Source: Rhipicephalus microplus (taxonomy: Eukaryota; Arthropoda; Arachnida; Ixodida; Ixodidae). From it: 64,000 nt of DNA. The position numbers were made by a program, and so were the translations under genes. This document shows positions 11,280 to 22,109 of this stretch, piece after piece. Under the pieces are notes generated by a model. The model ran no database searches. It saw only the letters and a program-made list of their open reading frames with translations, and was not told where the DNA came from. The DNA is taken from positions 135,182,155 to 135,246,154 of the forward strand of contig NC_134710.1 in NCBI RefSeq assembly GCF_043290135.1, read 5' to 3'. The stretch's first letter is position 1. Each line of letters starts with the position of its first letter.

Positions 11280-12494
11280 ATGACAGCACCATCAGACGAC
11301 CTTGACATCCCCAAGTACACCGGATCAGCGGACAACGGACCCGTACAGGACTGGTTCAACCTATTCGAGCTCCACGCTGCCGCTGCATCCTGGTCGGAAC
11401 GGGAGATGATCATCAACTTCACTGACTACATCTCCGGTGAGGCATTTAAGTTTTACCTCACCCCTATCTTTGAAAATGACGAATAATGGCAAAAAATCAA
11501 AGAGGAGATGATTACCCGTTTTAACGACTACGACCAAGACCTGCTCAATGCCAACCATCTAGAGACAACCGCACACTATCGTCAATTCCTTAAGCAGTCC
11601 TCAACCATTCGAAAGCCCAGCGCGAATCGACAACTGCCTCAAGACGAAGTGGCACATGAGTTTACTTACAGAAGGGCATGCGTATATTGGGAAAAACATA
11701 ACCGTCAAGCGCGCCTCCCTTCTGCGCGAAAGTCATCGCTTCAGCATATGACCCGAGACGTTGCTCAACCACCTGACGCCCTTCACTCTTCGTCTCGCAT
11801 ACGTGGTCCACCACCTGGGTTTTCGTCACGCGGTTCTTCAAGCGTTCCTAGCGCTCACCACTTGCCTTGTAAGGACGCCGTATTCATGGTAGATGACCTG
11901 GCGCATCTGAAAAATACCCTGTCAAGCCATTCTTCTTCCGTACGGTTTCATGCATCACTGTCCGGCGCACACATCCTCGAGAGTCTAAACAAAACAGAAG
12001 GCTCAGACAAATCGAACGTCGCACACTACTAGGCGCAAGAACTACTCGCAGCGAACAGCGAAAAACAAGCCCCTGAAGAGCTTCGTGTCATTTTTACGGC
12101 ACCGCAGACTTGCCAAAATCTGCAGTTCAAACCTAGTAATGCCATGTCACCTGTGGTGCACACATGCAGAGCTCACCAATTCATGAATCGAAGAAATTCA
12201 GAAGTGCATGATACATCAAACCTCGTACACAGTTGTCTTTCGGAAGCACCCGCAATGAACCCCATCACCGAAGCCTCTGAAGAGCATGCTAGCGATGATG
12301 ACGCATTACCAACTATGCCCGACAAGCAAGACACCAGTTCACCATTCATCAGCTGTCTACAGGACGCGTCAAACATCGGAGGAAATGAATGCCCCATCCT
12401 GGAACGGGTGCCACTACAGCCATTTCCTGAGCAGCCTCAGCAAAGCAAGCAAAGCCCAGTTCACAAACTTATGCTACAACGAGAGAGACTGTAA
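11280..12494 (+). pseudogene. Gag-like protein of the mini LTR element, with two in-frame stops
   Basis: One frame runs from the ATG at 11280 (MTAPSDDLDIPKYTGSADNG) to about 12494, broken only by TAA at 11484-11486 and TAG at 12030-12032. The N-terminal part resembles a retrotransposon capsid: VQDWFNLFELHAAAASW, then FTDYISGEAFKFYL and a WQKIKEEMITRF segment. A Ser/Pro/His-rich middle follows. I see no zinc knuckle. After the last stop the same frame continues, Arg/His-rich, to about 12830. No pol domains follow before the 3' LTR. It would be a structural protein; the broken frame suggests this copy no longer makes it. Confidence 0.75.
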
Positions 12495-13083
12495 CAAGGG
12501 TATCGACGAACGCAAAATTCAACGGAAGTGCACTCACCAATTGAAAAACATCAGAAAATAAGATCTCGAAACCAAAGACCAATTCAAGACGTCAGACACT
12601 TTCGCAAAAAGAAAAGTCACCAGAGACACTCCCTGCCTCAGCTATTACACCGACTGCACCACCACAGAAAACGCCGAGAAAGACGCGGAAGCACTGCTTG
12701 CACACCGCAAGCACTCAGGCACTTCGTCACAGTCTGTCAAAAAGCACAAAAGCAACAAGCACCGGGATTGCACCATTCACGACAAAAAATACAACCCCGA
12801 CGACATCCGAGCTGCCGATGCAACAAATGAGTTCCATCCTTGCTCAGTCCCCAGAGGAGTTCAAGCAGAATTGTCAGTATCCATGTGTAGCCCGCTCTGT
12901 CCGGAACGCAACAGTCAAGCTCGTCCACCAGAGTCGTCATAAAAATCACCAGACTGCTCCCTCGGCCTTGAAGATTCAGTGTGAGATTGTGGAACTCCGT
13001 CGGGACTTGATACTGCAAATTTGGACATTGTCTGGTAATTGGCTTCTTCAATTTTTTGTAGGTTATAAACAGCGCCATTTTTC

Positions 13084-13097
13084 GGGGGGAGGAAGAA
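13084..13097 (+). promoter_or_regulatory. Polypurine tract of the mini LTR element
   Basis: A 14-nt run GGGGGGAGGAAGAA ends 3 nt before the 3' LTR start at 13101, the place where plus-strand DNA synthesis is primed in LTR retrotransposons. Confidence 0.75.
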
Positions 13098-13100
13098 TCG

Positions 13101-13202
13101 TGAAGTATGAAGCGATGGTTGGTAGAAGCAGAGAAGGAAGAAGCGAGCTCATGGAATAAACATGGCGTATGAGCCAGGCCACGTCTCCCATTCATCATAG
13201 CG

Positions 13203-13205
<3 letters not shown>
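13101..13205 (+). repeat. 3' LTR of the gag-only element (105 bp)
   Basis: Same length as the 5' LTR, with three substitutions; ends GCGTCA directly against the TA array. Confidence 0.9.

Positions 13206-13297
<92 letters not shown>
13206..13297. repeat. (TA)n microsatellite, right part of target site
   Basis: About 92 bp of TA repeats abutting the 3' LTR. Confidence 0.95.
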
Positions 13298-13298
<1 letters not shown>

Positions 13299-13373
13299 GA
13301 AATACATTGAGGTATCGGGGTCGCTTATAAAGGTAACTACTACAATGCAGTCAGAGATGCCACCCATTCCTGG

Positions 13374-15570
13374 GCCAGCTGTACTATTCTGCCTCGTCTT
13401 TCTCTGCTTCGCCTTGGATATCCGCGCACCCAACCTCAGTGCATGTCGTTCTTTGTCGTCCCATTTGGCCATGACCGCGGCCTCAAATGCTTCTGCTGGG
13501 TGGCAGTGGCTGAATCACGGTTGTTGGTGCCAGCCACGCTGCACCTCTGCTTGGAGATCTGCCTGTGTGTTTTCTGACGAGTGGAACTGGCTTTGTTGTC
13601 AAATTCATCCATACTGCAACGTCTTCTGAAAATTTATAGACGACAGTTCTGGCCAGCGGCTCTGACAGCATCGCCATGGTTGCAAAATCCCGGAAGGGTT
13701 GCTTTTATTTAGCGACATTCCGGAAAACATGGCAGCAAATTGTTTGTTCGGTGACGCAACGTGGAGCACCCAACGAGGCCACCTGCACATTTTGAACCGA
13801 GTTGACAGACGTTTTCGTATGCGATTAGAGATTTCCGTGGAGCCAGGTTTCCACACTCAGCTACGGCGTGTCCTGTGCTTTTGCAGAGTTGTCACTGTGG
13901 AGATGCCTGCCGTTCGCTAGCCACCAATTCTTGAAGAGTGCGGCGTACAGGCAGAAAATCATTGTCGGAAGCCATTACAATAGGATGAGGCTTGTGCTGC
14001 GTTCTCTCAGACTTCTCACAGACCTTGGTGGCTTATGAAATTTCGAATCTTAGCAAGTTGTTAAGGCACTTATATTAGGCCAATGAATGCATCGAATGTA
14101 GACCCTCTTCCATCTGGTCAGAGAGGATGTTGGCAGAATTCGTGGACAGGCATGTCTCATGTGGTAGCACGTCCAGTACGATGTATAAGCCGGTGCCTTC
14201 AAAGTCTCAAGTGATGGCGAGCTCGGAGAAAGGCTTTCCCATCAATATGGATGTCAAACCCTCTCGGCCATAGGAATGAATATTTTGGCGTCGGATACCG
14301 AGGCAGAGGCACATTAGGGCTTTAGTTCGGTGTTTTTACTAGACCCACTTGCGCAGCTGTTTGCCGTTGAGCTGCAGCGCGCAGTGGAAACCCCGAGGTG
14401 GAGCTCCTTTTGAGCTCCGTCCTCGTTGGAGGTCGAGTTGAACTCGCTGGTGGGACAGGGAATCCGGCTGAAAGCGGCAATCAGGCCGCACTTCATTCTG
14501 TTCAAGAATGCTGCCTCACGCATTTGTACCTCTGCTACGCCGCTGCACCGGCCCAAAGGCGGCCTACGGCCACGGACCATTTCTGCGGCTCCGTCCAGGC
14601 CTCGCGCGCTCCTATAGCATGGTGAAGGTCACAACCCAACCGTCCGAGTCGTTCTAGAACCAGTATAATGGAACCCATAATATCGCGCACCTCCGCGCAA
14701 TCAAGGCGTTACGCTCAGAGTGGAGAGAGAGTACACCGCAGTGGCGCGGCGCTATCCAATGATCTGCACGTGGAGCCAGGGGCGGTGTTGGTGAAGTAGG
14801 AGGTGTTCGTTGTGTTTATGGTAGTGGTTTGTTTGTCAGAGGTAGCTTGTACAGCCTCCCAAGGCTGCTGAGGTGTCTCTACATAGAGGGTGTCACGACA
14901 AGAAGCGTGGACAGCATTCTCGGGCAATATGAGGCCGCAGGCTGTCTTGATGGCGTCGGGGTACACAAAAAAAGTTATACTGGTGTTCCGTGGATGTTCA
15001 CCCATTAGAAGAGTCTTGGGCACCGGATTCATGTCACGGAAAGCGTACGCTACGTTCCCGAACGGCAGGAGCTGGTGTGCCTTCTCCAACAAAAGTGGTA
15101 GCAAGGTTCGTGTCAGATCGTACCCTGTAACCACCAAAGAGCCATTGACGCCGCCTGTGGATAATTAGTCGGGTAGCTGCAGAAGCGTTCGCGTCGTCAT
15201 GGAGCTCCTGATTGATGGAACATAAACGGCGTGCTGTTGACGACCCGTGAGGACACGTGGCTTGAGCTTCAAGGTTCGGGTGTCGTTGTAGGTTGCGCCA
15301 TTGCGATGCAATCAGGCAGAGGTGGCACCCGTTCCTGATTGGTTTGTTGGATCTTAGAAGAGTGGCTCAACCAACTATGAGGGGTCGGCCATGAATTCGT
15401 GTGGCAGTGTGATTTCGGGAAAAAAAGAGGAGGGGGGGGGGCGGCCTCCAAAGACATTTTTTTTCAGGTTAACAAAAAATTATGTGTGGCAGACCGGCTG
15501 TCCTATTCTGCTTGGTCTTTTTCTGCTTCACCTCAGATCCCCACGAGTCCAAACTCAGTGTCGTTTTTTT
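13374..15570 (-). other. Degraded minus-strand region bounded by two similar about 80-bp segments
   Basis: 13374-13455 and 15493-15570 are diverged direct copies of each other (shared blocks such as tattctgc, tctgctt, ctcagtg, gtcgt). Read on the minus strand both give a basic segment (AKQRKTRQNSTAG and VKQKKTKQNRTAG), so the copies may be coding remnants or diverged terminal repeats. The interval between them holds broken minus-strand frames. I take it as an old retroelement, unassigned. Confidence 0.4.
14715..15291 (-). pseudogene. Possible retroelement polyprotein remnant, unassigned
   Basis: A minus-strand frame begins near 15291 (TLKLKPRVLTGRQQHAVYVP), passes a stop near 15170 and continues to 14715 (GSLVVTGYDLTRTLLPLLLE, then LLPFGNVAYAFRDMNPV and a Thr/Asn-rich tail). 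The tone resembles the region between protease and reverse transcriptase of Gypsy polyproteins, but no catalytic motif is visible, so the family is a guess. Confidence 0.3.
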
Positions 15571-15825
15571 TGTCGTCATACTACATACAGTATATTCGCA
15601 GCACACAATTTAATGTTCAATGACTAGCCCTATATTGTTATATGTGCCCAAGACTACATATCAGGTGGCACGGCTGGCCTTACCAAAAGAAAAAGGCTAT
15701 GAATCTGCTTGCCCACTCCGTGCCTTATTCTCTAAGTTCTGGCAAATTATTCTAGCTAAACAGATGCGCGGAACCAGGCCACGAACGATGCAAACGTTGG
15801 AAACCATATAGCGAACCTTACTTAC

Positions 15826-16054
15826 CTCTACCTGCTTGTGACCATAGTTGTAGACAGTAGCCGGGATGTTGATTTGCTCATTCTTGACTACGGAGTAAGG
15901 TACATTCACTTCGACATAGAACTTCTTCATTGCTAAAATTTCGAGAGGGTTGGTCGCGCAGACACCACCACTGGGTGACACGCTCACAGCATTCACCTCC
16001 CATGTGGTTATCGATGACGGCAATGAGGCTGGGATTTCAGCCCTGCCGTTGGTC
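15826..16054 (-). CDS. C3-like complement protein, exon with start of the macroglobulin domain (third exon seen)
   Basis: This 229-bp exon lies between an acceptor (ctttggtgcag, just above 16054) and a donor (GTAAGT, 15820-15825). It translates through PSSITTWEVNAVSVSPSGG, VCATNPLEIL and MKKFYVEVNVPYSVVKNEQI to NYGHKQVE. That is the conserved alpha-2-macroglobulin/C3 block in which a Ser-Ile-Thr-Thr-Trp core leads to a Pro-Tyr-Ser-Val-Val-(Arg/Lys)-Asn-Glu-Gln element. In C3 this lies between the anaphylatoxin region and the thioester domain. Its first base completes a Gly codon started by the exon at 17424, and it ends in phase 0. The thioester and later exons should lie below 15.8 kb, but none is recognised in the window. 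Confidence 0.9.
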
Positions 16055-17423
16055 CTGCACCAAAGCACAGACAACCAGTGGCTTTAAAAATCACGCATGT
16101 GAATCGGGCAACCTTTATGTAATTTCGCACTGCCTTCCGAGCATTTATTTGTATATATTACCAGCAGACTAAGCTCGATAAAGTTGAGTTGCCTACTGAG
16201 AATTCCTGATAGCAACACAAAATAGACAAGTTTTTTTTTGGTGGCGGTAGATTACATTTCACAGTGGCAAAAGATTGCTTTTTCCACGAGAACATGCTTG
16301 GTAAGTATGCACTTTCACGCTTGGTAATGAGAAAACGCGGCCCCCAAAAAGCCGGCCCCCCAAAACCACGAAGTTTTTGCGCTAACTCGCAGTGACATCG
16401 TAGACCTTGGCGGTGTTAGAAGGGCCTACTTATTCTAATTGACATGAATGAAGTATATCATTCTCTAAGGGTGTCATGTAGTAAATATGCCAAGCTTCAG
16501 CAAGTTTCGTTCATCCAATGTCACCAATGTACCAAAAAACGAAGAATTCTAAGTAGACACATTCACATTTATAGACAGAAATTTCCGTGCCAAATTAAAA
16601 AAATGGTATATGAACCTTTCTTTAATCTCTTAGTAAATCTGTAATGCTGACAATGACGACGGTAGAGTGCTCTAGAAATATTTTATTTGTCTAAATTCGT
16701 GTGTACTATTCGAGAAATTGGGGGTTACGTATTCAGGAATTTTCTGTGGAACGCTTTTTAGGCAGCATGCAGCAATCAGAGCTAGGCATCTGCTGCTATT
16801 GTTCTTCTGACAGGCTCCTTAGTTAGGTGATTATCAGCAGGTAAAAAAATTACCAACAATTTTAACAATAATAATTGTATAGTAATTAAAGTATAATCGA
16901 TATATATAGGGTTGAGGAGATTATAAAAGCAAACTCGAGGTGTTGCTTTCACATTTATTATGATATTGCATAACTTCGTACACAGCTAGCCACCCGAAGT
17001 ATATATGCACTTCGAGTGCTCAGGAATCAACGTGGAAAGAATGGGTCCTGCCACCAGCAAACTAGAGAATGCCTCTTCTATGCGAATTCGGGCAAGAGAC
17101 TGGCGTCCCATAAATCACATACTGCGCGAGCTGTTTGCAGCTATTTTCCCCTTTCATCGTTCTCACCGTCTTTCATCCATTTTCACTTTGAGCTTTACTC
17201 ATTGATTTCCCCATTCTTTCGAATGAACCAGTGTGATGAAGTTTACTTATTCACTTGTAATTTCGCTTAAGCGTTTCCTGATATTGACATGCAATCCACC
17301 ACCATTTCTTTGAGCCCTATTCATATGCATTAGTTTAGACCAGATCGATGAGGCAGCGCGAGTTTTTCTAAGGGTGCAAGCCTTCCTGTATGCACTTGTT
17401 ATCTGTGGTCTGTGGTAACTCAC
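16055..17423 (-). other. Intron of the C3-like gene
   Basis: 1.37-kb AT-rich intron from donor GTGAGT (17418-17423) to acceptor gtgcag. No coding signature seen inside on either strand. Confidence 0.8.
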
Positions 17424-17589
17424 CCAATTTCAGTACTGTGGAACAGCCAAGTGTCGGGAAAACCCTCGCGGACTGGCGTGTCATCCACTGATAGCTCATC
17501 AGTGAACTCATGGGGCCGCCATATATCATAATTTGCATCTTCTCCAACAACAGACGATTCATACAAATTAAAGATGAATCTGGGGGCAA
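17424..17589 (-). CDS. C3-like complement protein, linker exon after the anaphylatoxin domain
   Basis: This 166-bp exon runs from an acceptor (tatgcattccag) to a donor (GTGAGT). It reads APRFIFNLYESSVVGEDANY, acidic DELSVDD, then VREGFPDTWLFHSTEIG. The last part matches the C3 family stretch (Arg-x-x-Phe-Pro-(Glu/Asp)-(Ser/Thr)-Trp-Leu-Trp type) just after the anaphylatoxin and before the macroglobulin exon. It begins with 2 nt that complete a Val codon opened by the exon at 19250 and ends with 2 nt completed by the exon at 16054. The three exons therefore join without a frame problem. Confidence 0.88.
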
Positions 17590-19249
17590 CTGGAATGCAT
17601 AGATCATGATAATGTTGTTGAAAACTTGGACTCACGTCACAGCACGCGCAGACGTAATTGGCGTCCTTGCTTTTCATAACGCTCTGCATAAAAATAGTTG
17701 AAAGAAAACTATTTTGCTCTTTTTTGTCAGTGGTTTTAACAGGGTGCAGCCACAGAATGTGGAATTGTTTCGAAAACCATATAAAGAAATTCTGAGCGAC
17801 TTTTTATTGTTTTCAATGGGTGTGATCTATACTAGCATCGACTGTTGCTGAACGCCACTAGTGGAAATAGCAGCGGTGCCATAGCAAAAAGATCTCTTAT
17901 ACATTCCAGAAAGAATTAGTGTCCTACGCTCACTGGTACACCACATAAAAATGGTTGCGAACCAACATTGGACACCTGCGCTTCTACTTCCTCTCAGTGG
18001 GCTGTATTTTGCTCACACTGGTAAAGGTTAAAGGAAGACAAAACTGTCGTGAAACAATCGAAGTTATACGTAGAGTACTGCGTCACGGTAATACACGAAA
18101 TTACGCCCATATGCGGTATAACTGGCAATAAATAGAGAGTGAACGGTCCGCTGCAGAAGCAACAGAACAAAGAATCACATAAAAAGTCTGTAAATGATCA
18201 ATTAGGATTGTGTAAACCTGAAATTATACCCTTCTGGCATTTAATATTAGTGCCTTTTTAGGAACACTGTAACAAGTTAACAGTAGCACATTGCGCTGTT
18301 GCAGTTTTAGTCTTGGTCGTGTTTCAGCGTGTTCAATTGTACCTTCCTTATGGCATGTCTTACAGTCTCTTTCTTGTTTTAGGACAACCATCTCTATTCA
18401 CAGAGTATCCATTACCCAGCTATTCAATGTCTTGTTTTCTTTTGATCTTTCATGTAGCCAATTTTACGCTAATGTTTGATGCTGGTAAACAAACTTTTAC
18501 TGCATTAGTTGATTTCCCATATTAGATAATTTATAAACGTTCAAAAATATTTGGAATGGTATAGCGAACACTTTACGTATTGCAATTTGCCGTCTCTTGT
18601 TTTGTATCTTGTAACTGGAACTGGGAGGGCGTAAATGGCGATGTGAAGTGATTGGTCGGTTTATTGCTGAAAACTAGTGGTGCTAAATCTTTACAAGCGT
18701 CTATGCTTCACTTTGTAATTCCATGGTTGATCACTGGCCACACAGACCCTTTATGTGAAAGCTCATGTGAAAGCATTTTTATCGTTGCTTTCACGTGAAG
18801 AGAGAAACAGGAATTATAACACATCAGATGTACTCTCCATGCACTCCTTGCCGAACAAATAAAATGAAGATTCAGTGTTGCCCATCACAAAGCGTGCTGG
18901 TAAATACAACAAATTTAGTCATACAAGTGCACTCCAACCGATCTTGAACCTGTGGAGTTGCTTCAAAGGGCTCACAACTAATCCTTGCTCACTCACAAAA
19001 TTTCAGAAAAGCCGCAAGGGATGAGTCGGGAGCATACCATAATCTGGGAGAACTGAATGGAAGATACGTGCGTTTACACGTGCACCAATAAAGCAAAAAA
19101 AAAGCTGGAAGTAGCTTGAAGGCATTGAAATGCATCATTATACTGTAACTACAGCGCAGAACAAGACTATTACAAAAGCTACATACACCTTTGTACATGA
19201 ATTTTACATCTTTCACCCTTAATAAAATGCCATTCTCGCAATTTCTGAC
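17590..19249 (-). other. Intron of the C3-like gene
   Basis: 1.66-kb AT-rich intron from donor GTCAGA (after CCTGCAG at 19250) to acceptor tatgcattccag. No other feature recognised. Confidence 0.75.
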
Positions 19250-19450
19250 CTGCAGGATTGTATCGATTGTATATGTCTTCTGTCAGCTGGCAACACCTCC
19301 TGAAAGCATCAACGCAGTCCTTCCTGATCGGGGTAGCAGTCACCATGTCCATCAGTGTGCGTACTTTCAATGTGCATTCTCTTTGCTGCCAGTCTAGCCG
19401 GGATCCTAGAGAGCAGCACCAGCGCAGGGTCTCGTCCTCGTATTCGTCCA
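19250..19450 (-). CDS. C3-like complement protein, anaphylatoxin-domain exon
   Basis: This 201-bp exon follows the acceptor accatcctttgcag and precedes the donor G|GTCAGA. It encodes ETLRWCCSLGSRLDWQQREC, then a basic helix, KDCVDAFRRCCQLTEDIYNR and YNPA. The six cysteines in the order CC...C...C...CC, with Phe two residues before the last CC, are the hallmark of the anaphylatoxin fold (C3a/C4a/C5a). In C3-type proteins this is the fragment released on activation. The domain separates C3-like proteins from arthropod alpha-2-macroglobulins and insect TEPs, which lack it. The exon starts with 2 nt of a split codon, so at least one upstream exon exists; none is recognised at higher coordinates. 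Confidence 0.9.
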
Positions 19451-20080
19451 CTGCAAAGGATGGTGACCGCATATTTGCTATATGGTGGCCTTTCGATGAT
19501 AAAGTTGACTCCAAGACACTGAAGTAGGGTGCATCGTAAGCCACCATGCATGAATTCGCACGAACCATACCATTCTGCGGTACATTTACGCTATTTAGCT
19601 ACACTTTAAGCTCATCGGTGTCTTTCACTAGCCATATGACACAATTTCTCCGACTGTAAAAATGATACAGAAGATCAAACAAATCATGTAACCATTACTA
19701 CCACTGGGGACACCACATATAGGTGACAAAATATTTTCATTGCTTGCTAAGATTGTTTGGTCAAGACATCAAAAAAAAAATTTGACCATTGTCGTGGCCT
19801 GGCCTTCAAACTACGCTCCCCCTGGTTGAGGAAACGAGTGAGTGGCCGCCTTCCCAAATGAAATATGCAGCTCAGGTTTTCTTTCTTGAGATCGCGTTCG
19901 GTCCGCACACGTGGCTCGTTCCTGGGAAATTCGCAAAATGCATTGAGGGCTTTAGGGTAGTTAATAAAAATGCCTCAAAAATTAGCCCTGCTTTCTGACA
20001 AGCTTAAAACATTGGTTATTTGTCGTGGGTTTCCGACTTTATTTGCATGTTTTAAATGTTTTTACGGGATAACATTGAAT
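19451..20080. other. No gene recognised; probably intron of the C3-like gene
   Basis: The split codon at 19450 requires an upstream exon, so this stretch and the transposon debris beyond it are likely intronic. No second exon could be identified. Confidence 0.45.
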
Positions 20081-20760
20081 CTATAAATCAAATATTTTGT
20101 TTACGAATAAATCATATGCTAAATTGTGGTCACCCACTGCACACACATCACTCCAGTCTGCTCTGCCTAAGCGTTCTCTTAAAGAGGTCAGTGTTCCAGA
20201 AATAGTAAGTGCATGGGAAGATTGCTGACACCGTCGTTTAGGTGCCGTAATGAGTTGACTTGCAAGCACAAATATAGGCACGTAGTCGCTCATCTTGTGC
20301 ATATAGAAGTGCCAGCCTTGATGTTCAAGAGTCAAAGTTGGTTATAAAGAGTCCTGAAAGTGTTACTGACGGTGAAGCGATCCGCGAAGGACATGCACGT
20401 TGTAACATTTTGAGAAGAATCAGAGTTTAAAAATGGTGAAAGTTCTAATTTAACACTGCTTTTAGCTGTAAGGTTGAAGTTGAGGTCACCACTTAGAATA
20501 CGGGCGTATCTTCTTTCACTGACAAATTCTAAGACAGACTCTATAAAAGAAAAGAAAAAAAAACGGTCATTATTTGAAGCAGCGCAGTAACACACACAAA
20601 GCACTGAACTACAAAGTGTGATAGTAAGCACTGTTTCATAAAAAAGGGACAGATAAAGCGGAAATCCGATATTCACTCAGAGCTCAACGAATTTAAAATT
20701 AGCATAGCTACGCCACCACCTCTCTTGTCTGTGCGGTTCACGTAGCACAATTTATATGTT
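20081..20760 (-). pseudogene. CR1/jockey-type LINE endonuclease fragment
   Basis: Minus-strand reading: DRRGGGVAMLI near 20740-20700, then IESVLEFVSERRYARILSGD with DLNFNLTAK (the GDxN motif of the apurinic-type endonuclease), then MSDYVPIFVLASQLI in place of the usual Ser-Asp-His motif. There are frame changes near 20690 and 20335. Only the endonuclease part is present. It lies antisense to nothing recognised and within the probable intron of the C3-like gene. Confidence 0.65.
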
Positions 20761-21477
20761 GGAAATATATATACAGTGAAACCTCGGTGATACAAATCTC
20801 GCGAGGTGATCAAAACTATTTGTATGCGAAATTCTTATGACAAAAAAATACGAAAAAAATTGTGTGCATCAAAAGAAAGCTGGCGTACGTTCACTGTTTC
20901 TCAGGCAGCAGACAATCATACTTGTAAATATATGGTGCATGCGTGTAATAAATGAACCAGATGTCCTGTCCAGAAGGGTCTTTTAGCTGTCTGACAGCTA
21001 AAAGACTCTTCCCAATCTCAGTGCGTTTTTTTTTCTCGTGACAAAAAAGTACCAAGGCGAACGTGACTTGAGGAGATTGTTCCACGATATAGATGAAGGC
21101 CAGAACATATAAGATCCGCTGTCCTTTCCTATTATTACTTTCTCATCGCGGTGATGTTAGGGATGTTTTCGGGTGAAATTTACGGTCATGCGCGCATAGT
21201 CTGGAGTTTTTTTTTAACATTTATGAGTCTCCCGTACAAATCGAAGTGTTGGCAACTGCGCACGTCCCGAAGAATCGTGCGACTGGGCGTTGCGAAGCTG
21301 AGCTCCTTCAACGAGACTGTCCGTTTCTTCTTTCGGTACTCGTCCTCCTTTCATAAGATGTCTGGCTGCGATATAACGGCCTGGGTAAACAAAGTACAAT
21401 GACAATCCTCCCAACAGAACAGCATGCGTCGACTGGTTAGAGAGAGAGAGAGACAAAAAATTGGTCCCGTATCTGCA
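20761..21477. other. No gene recognised
   Basis: Contains a short inverted pair gtcttttagctgtc/gacagctaaaagac near 20975-21008. Otherwise unassigned. Confidence 0.5.
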
Positions 21478-21745
21478 TGTTTCACAACAAATTTCATCAA
21501 AAGACGGTGGTCTTGCGTCACGAGAGAGTGAACGAAACGTTTATTTGATGTTCTGCGCGAGAAAATATGTGAATGGTATTCTGGAGGCGCTGCGTTAGAG
21601 TGCCTCAATGCGTGCAGCAGAGGCGAACAAGAGCATCGAGGCACGTGAAACATGAGCGCCACATGGCAGTTATCTTGCAAAACGAAGCGCGCGGCGTGCG
21701 CACCCGTCTCGGAGGCGATAATATGTAGAACGCAAGGCGACGGGT
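21478..21745 (-). repeat. Dispersed repeat X, copy 1
   Basis: The reverse complement of this segment matches 35575-35885. Shared blocks include gtggtggcacct, gcgttctac, aactgccag, tggcgct, cgcctccagaataccattca and acatcaaataaacgttt. The AATAAA inside the family and its length suggest an LTR or SINE-like unit; the class is unknown. Confidence 0.75.
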
Positions 21746-21984
21746 AGGTGCCACCACCGTGTGTTATTAGCTTGAAAACACTTGTCTTCGTGCATAGCGT
21801 TGCATTATCCGCGCAGCGTGATAAACGCCAGAGTTCTTAGAATTACTTTTGTATGGCTTCTCTAGTATAAAGAGACACACCACAGAATAGTGATGTGTTG
21901 ATATTGTGCCTCAGATATGCGCAATATTCACATTTTAATTGACAATCACACAAGTATTAATGGCGAAAGTTGTGCAATATTGGT

Positions 21985-22062
21985 GAGTGCTGCGGATGGG
22001 GTTGAATTTTGATCGTTTCAAGTATCGTTTTGGGGGCCAAACAGACAAATGTAGAGACAGGC
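21985..22062 (-). repeat. Dispersed repeat Y, copy 1
   Basis: The reverse complement shares ccccatccgcagc, gatac and acatttgtctgtttg with 34955-35105. A third, shorter relative with the cagacagacagacc block is at 63685-63755. Confidence 0.6.
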
Positions 22063-22109
22063 CAGGATTTCCGCGCATTGAGCTTTCATTTTTTTCGTCA
22101 CTAGTTTCC

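Larger units (their letters stand above)
11044..13205 (+). mobile_element. Gag-only mini LTR retrotransposon (2,162 bp)
   Basis: Two 105-bp direct repeats with TG...CA ends (11044-11148, 13101-13205) flank a single degraded gag-like frame, and a purine run sits just before the right LTR. No protease, reverse transcriptase or integrase motif is present, so the element must have used enzymes from elsewhere. It lies inside a TA microsatellite, which hides the exact target duplication. The LTRs differ by 3 substitutions in 105 positions (counted by eye), so insertion is fairly recent even though the frame has stops. No canonical TGG primer-binding site follows the 5' LTR. Confidence 0.85.
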
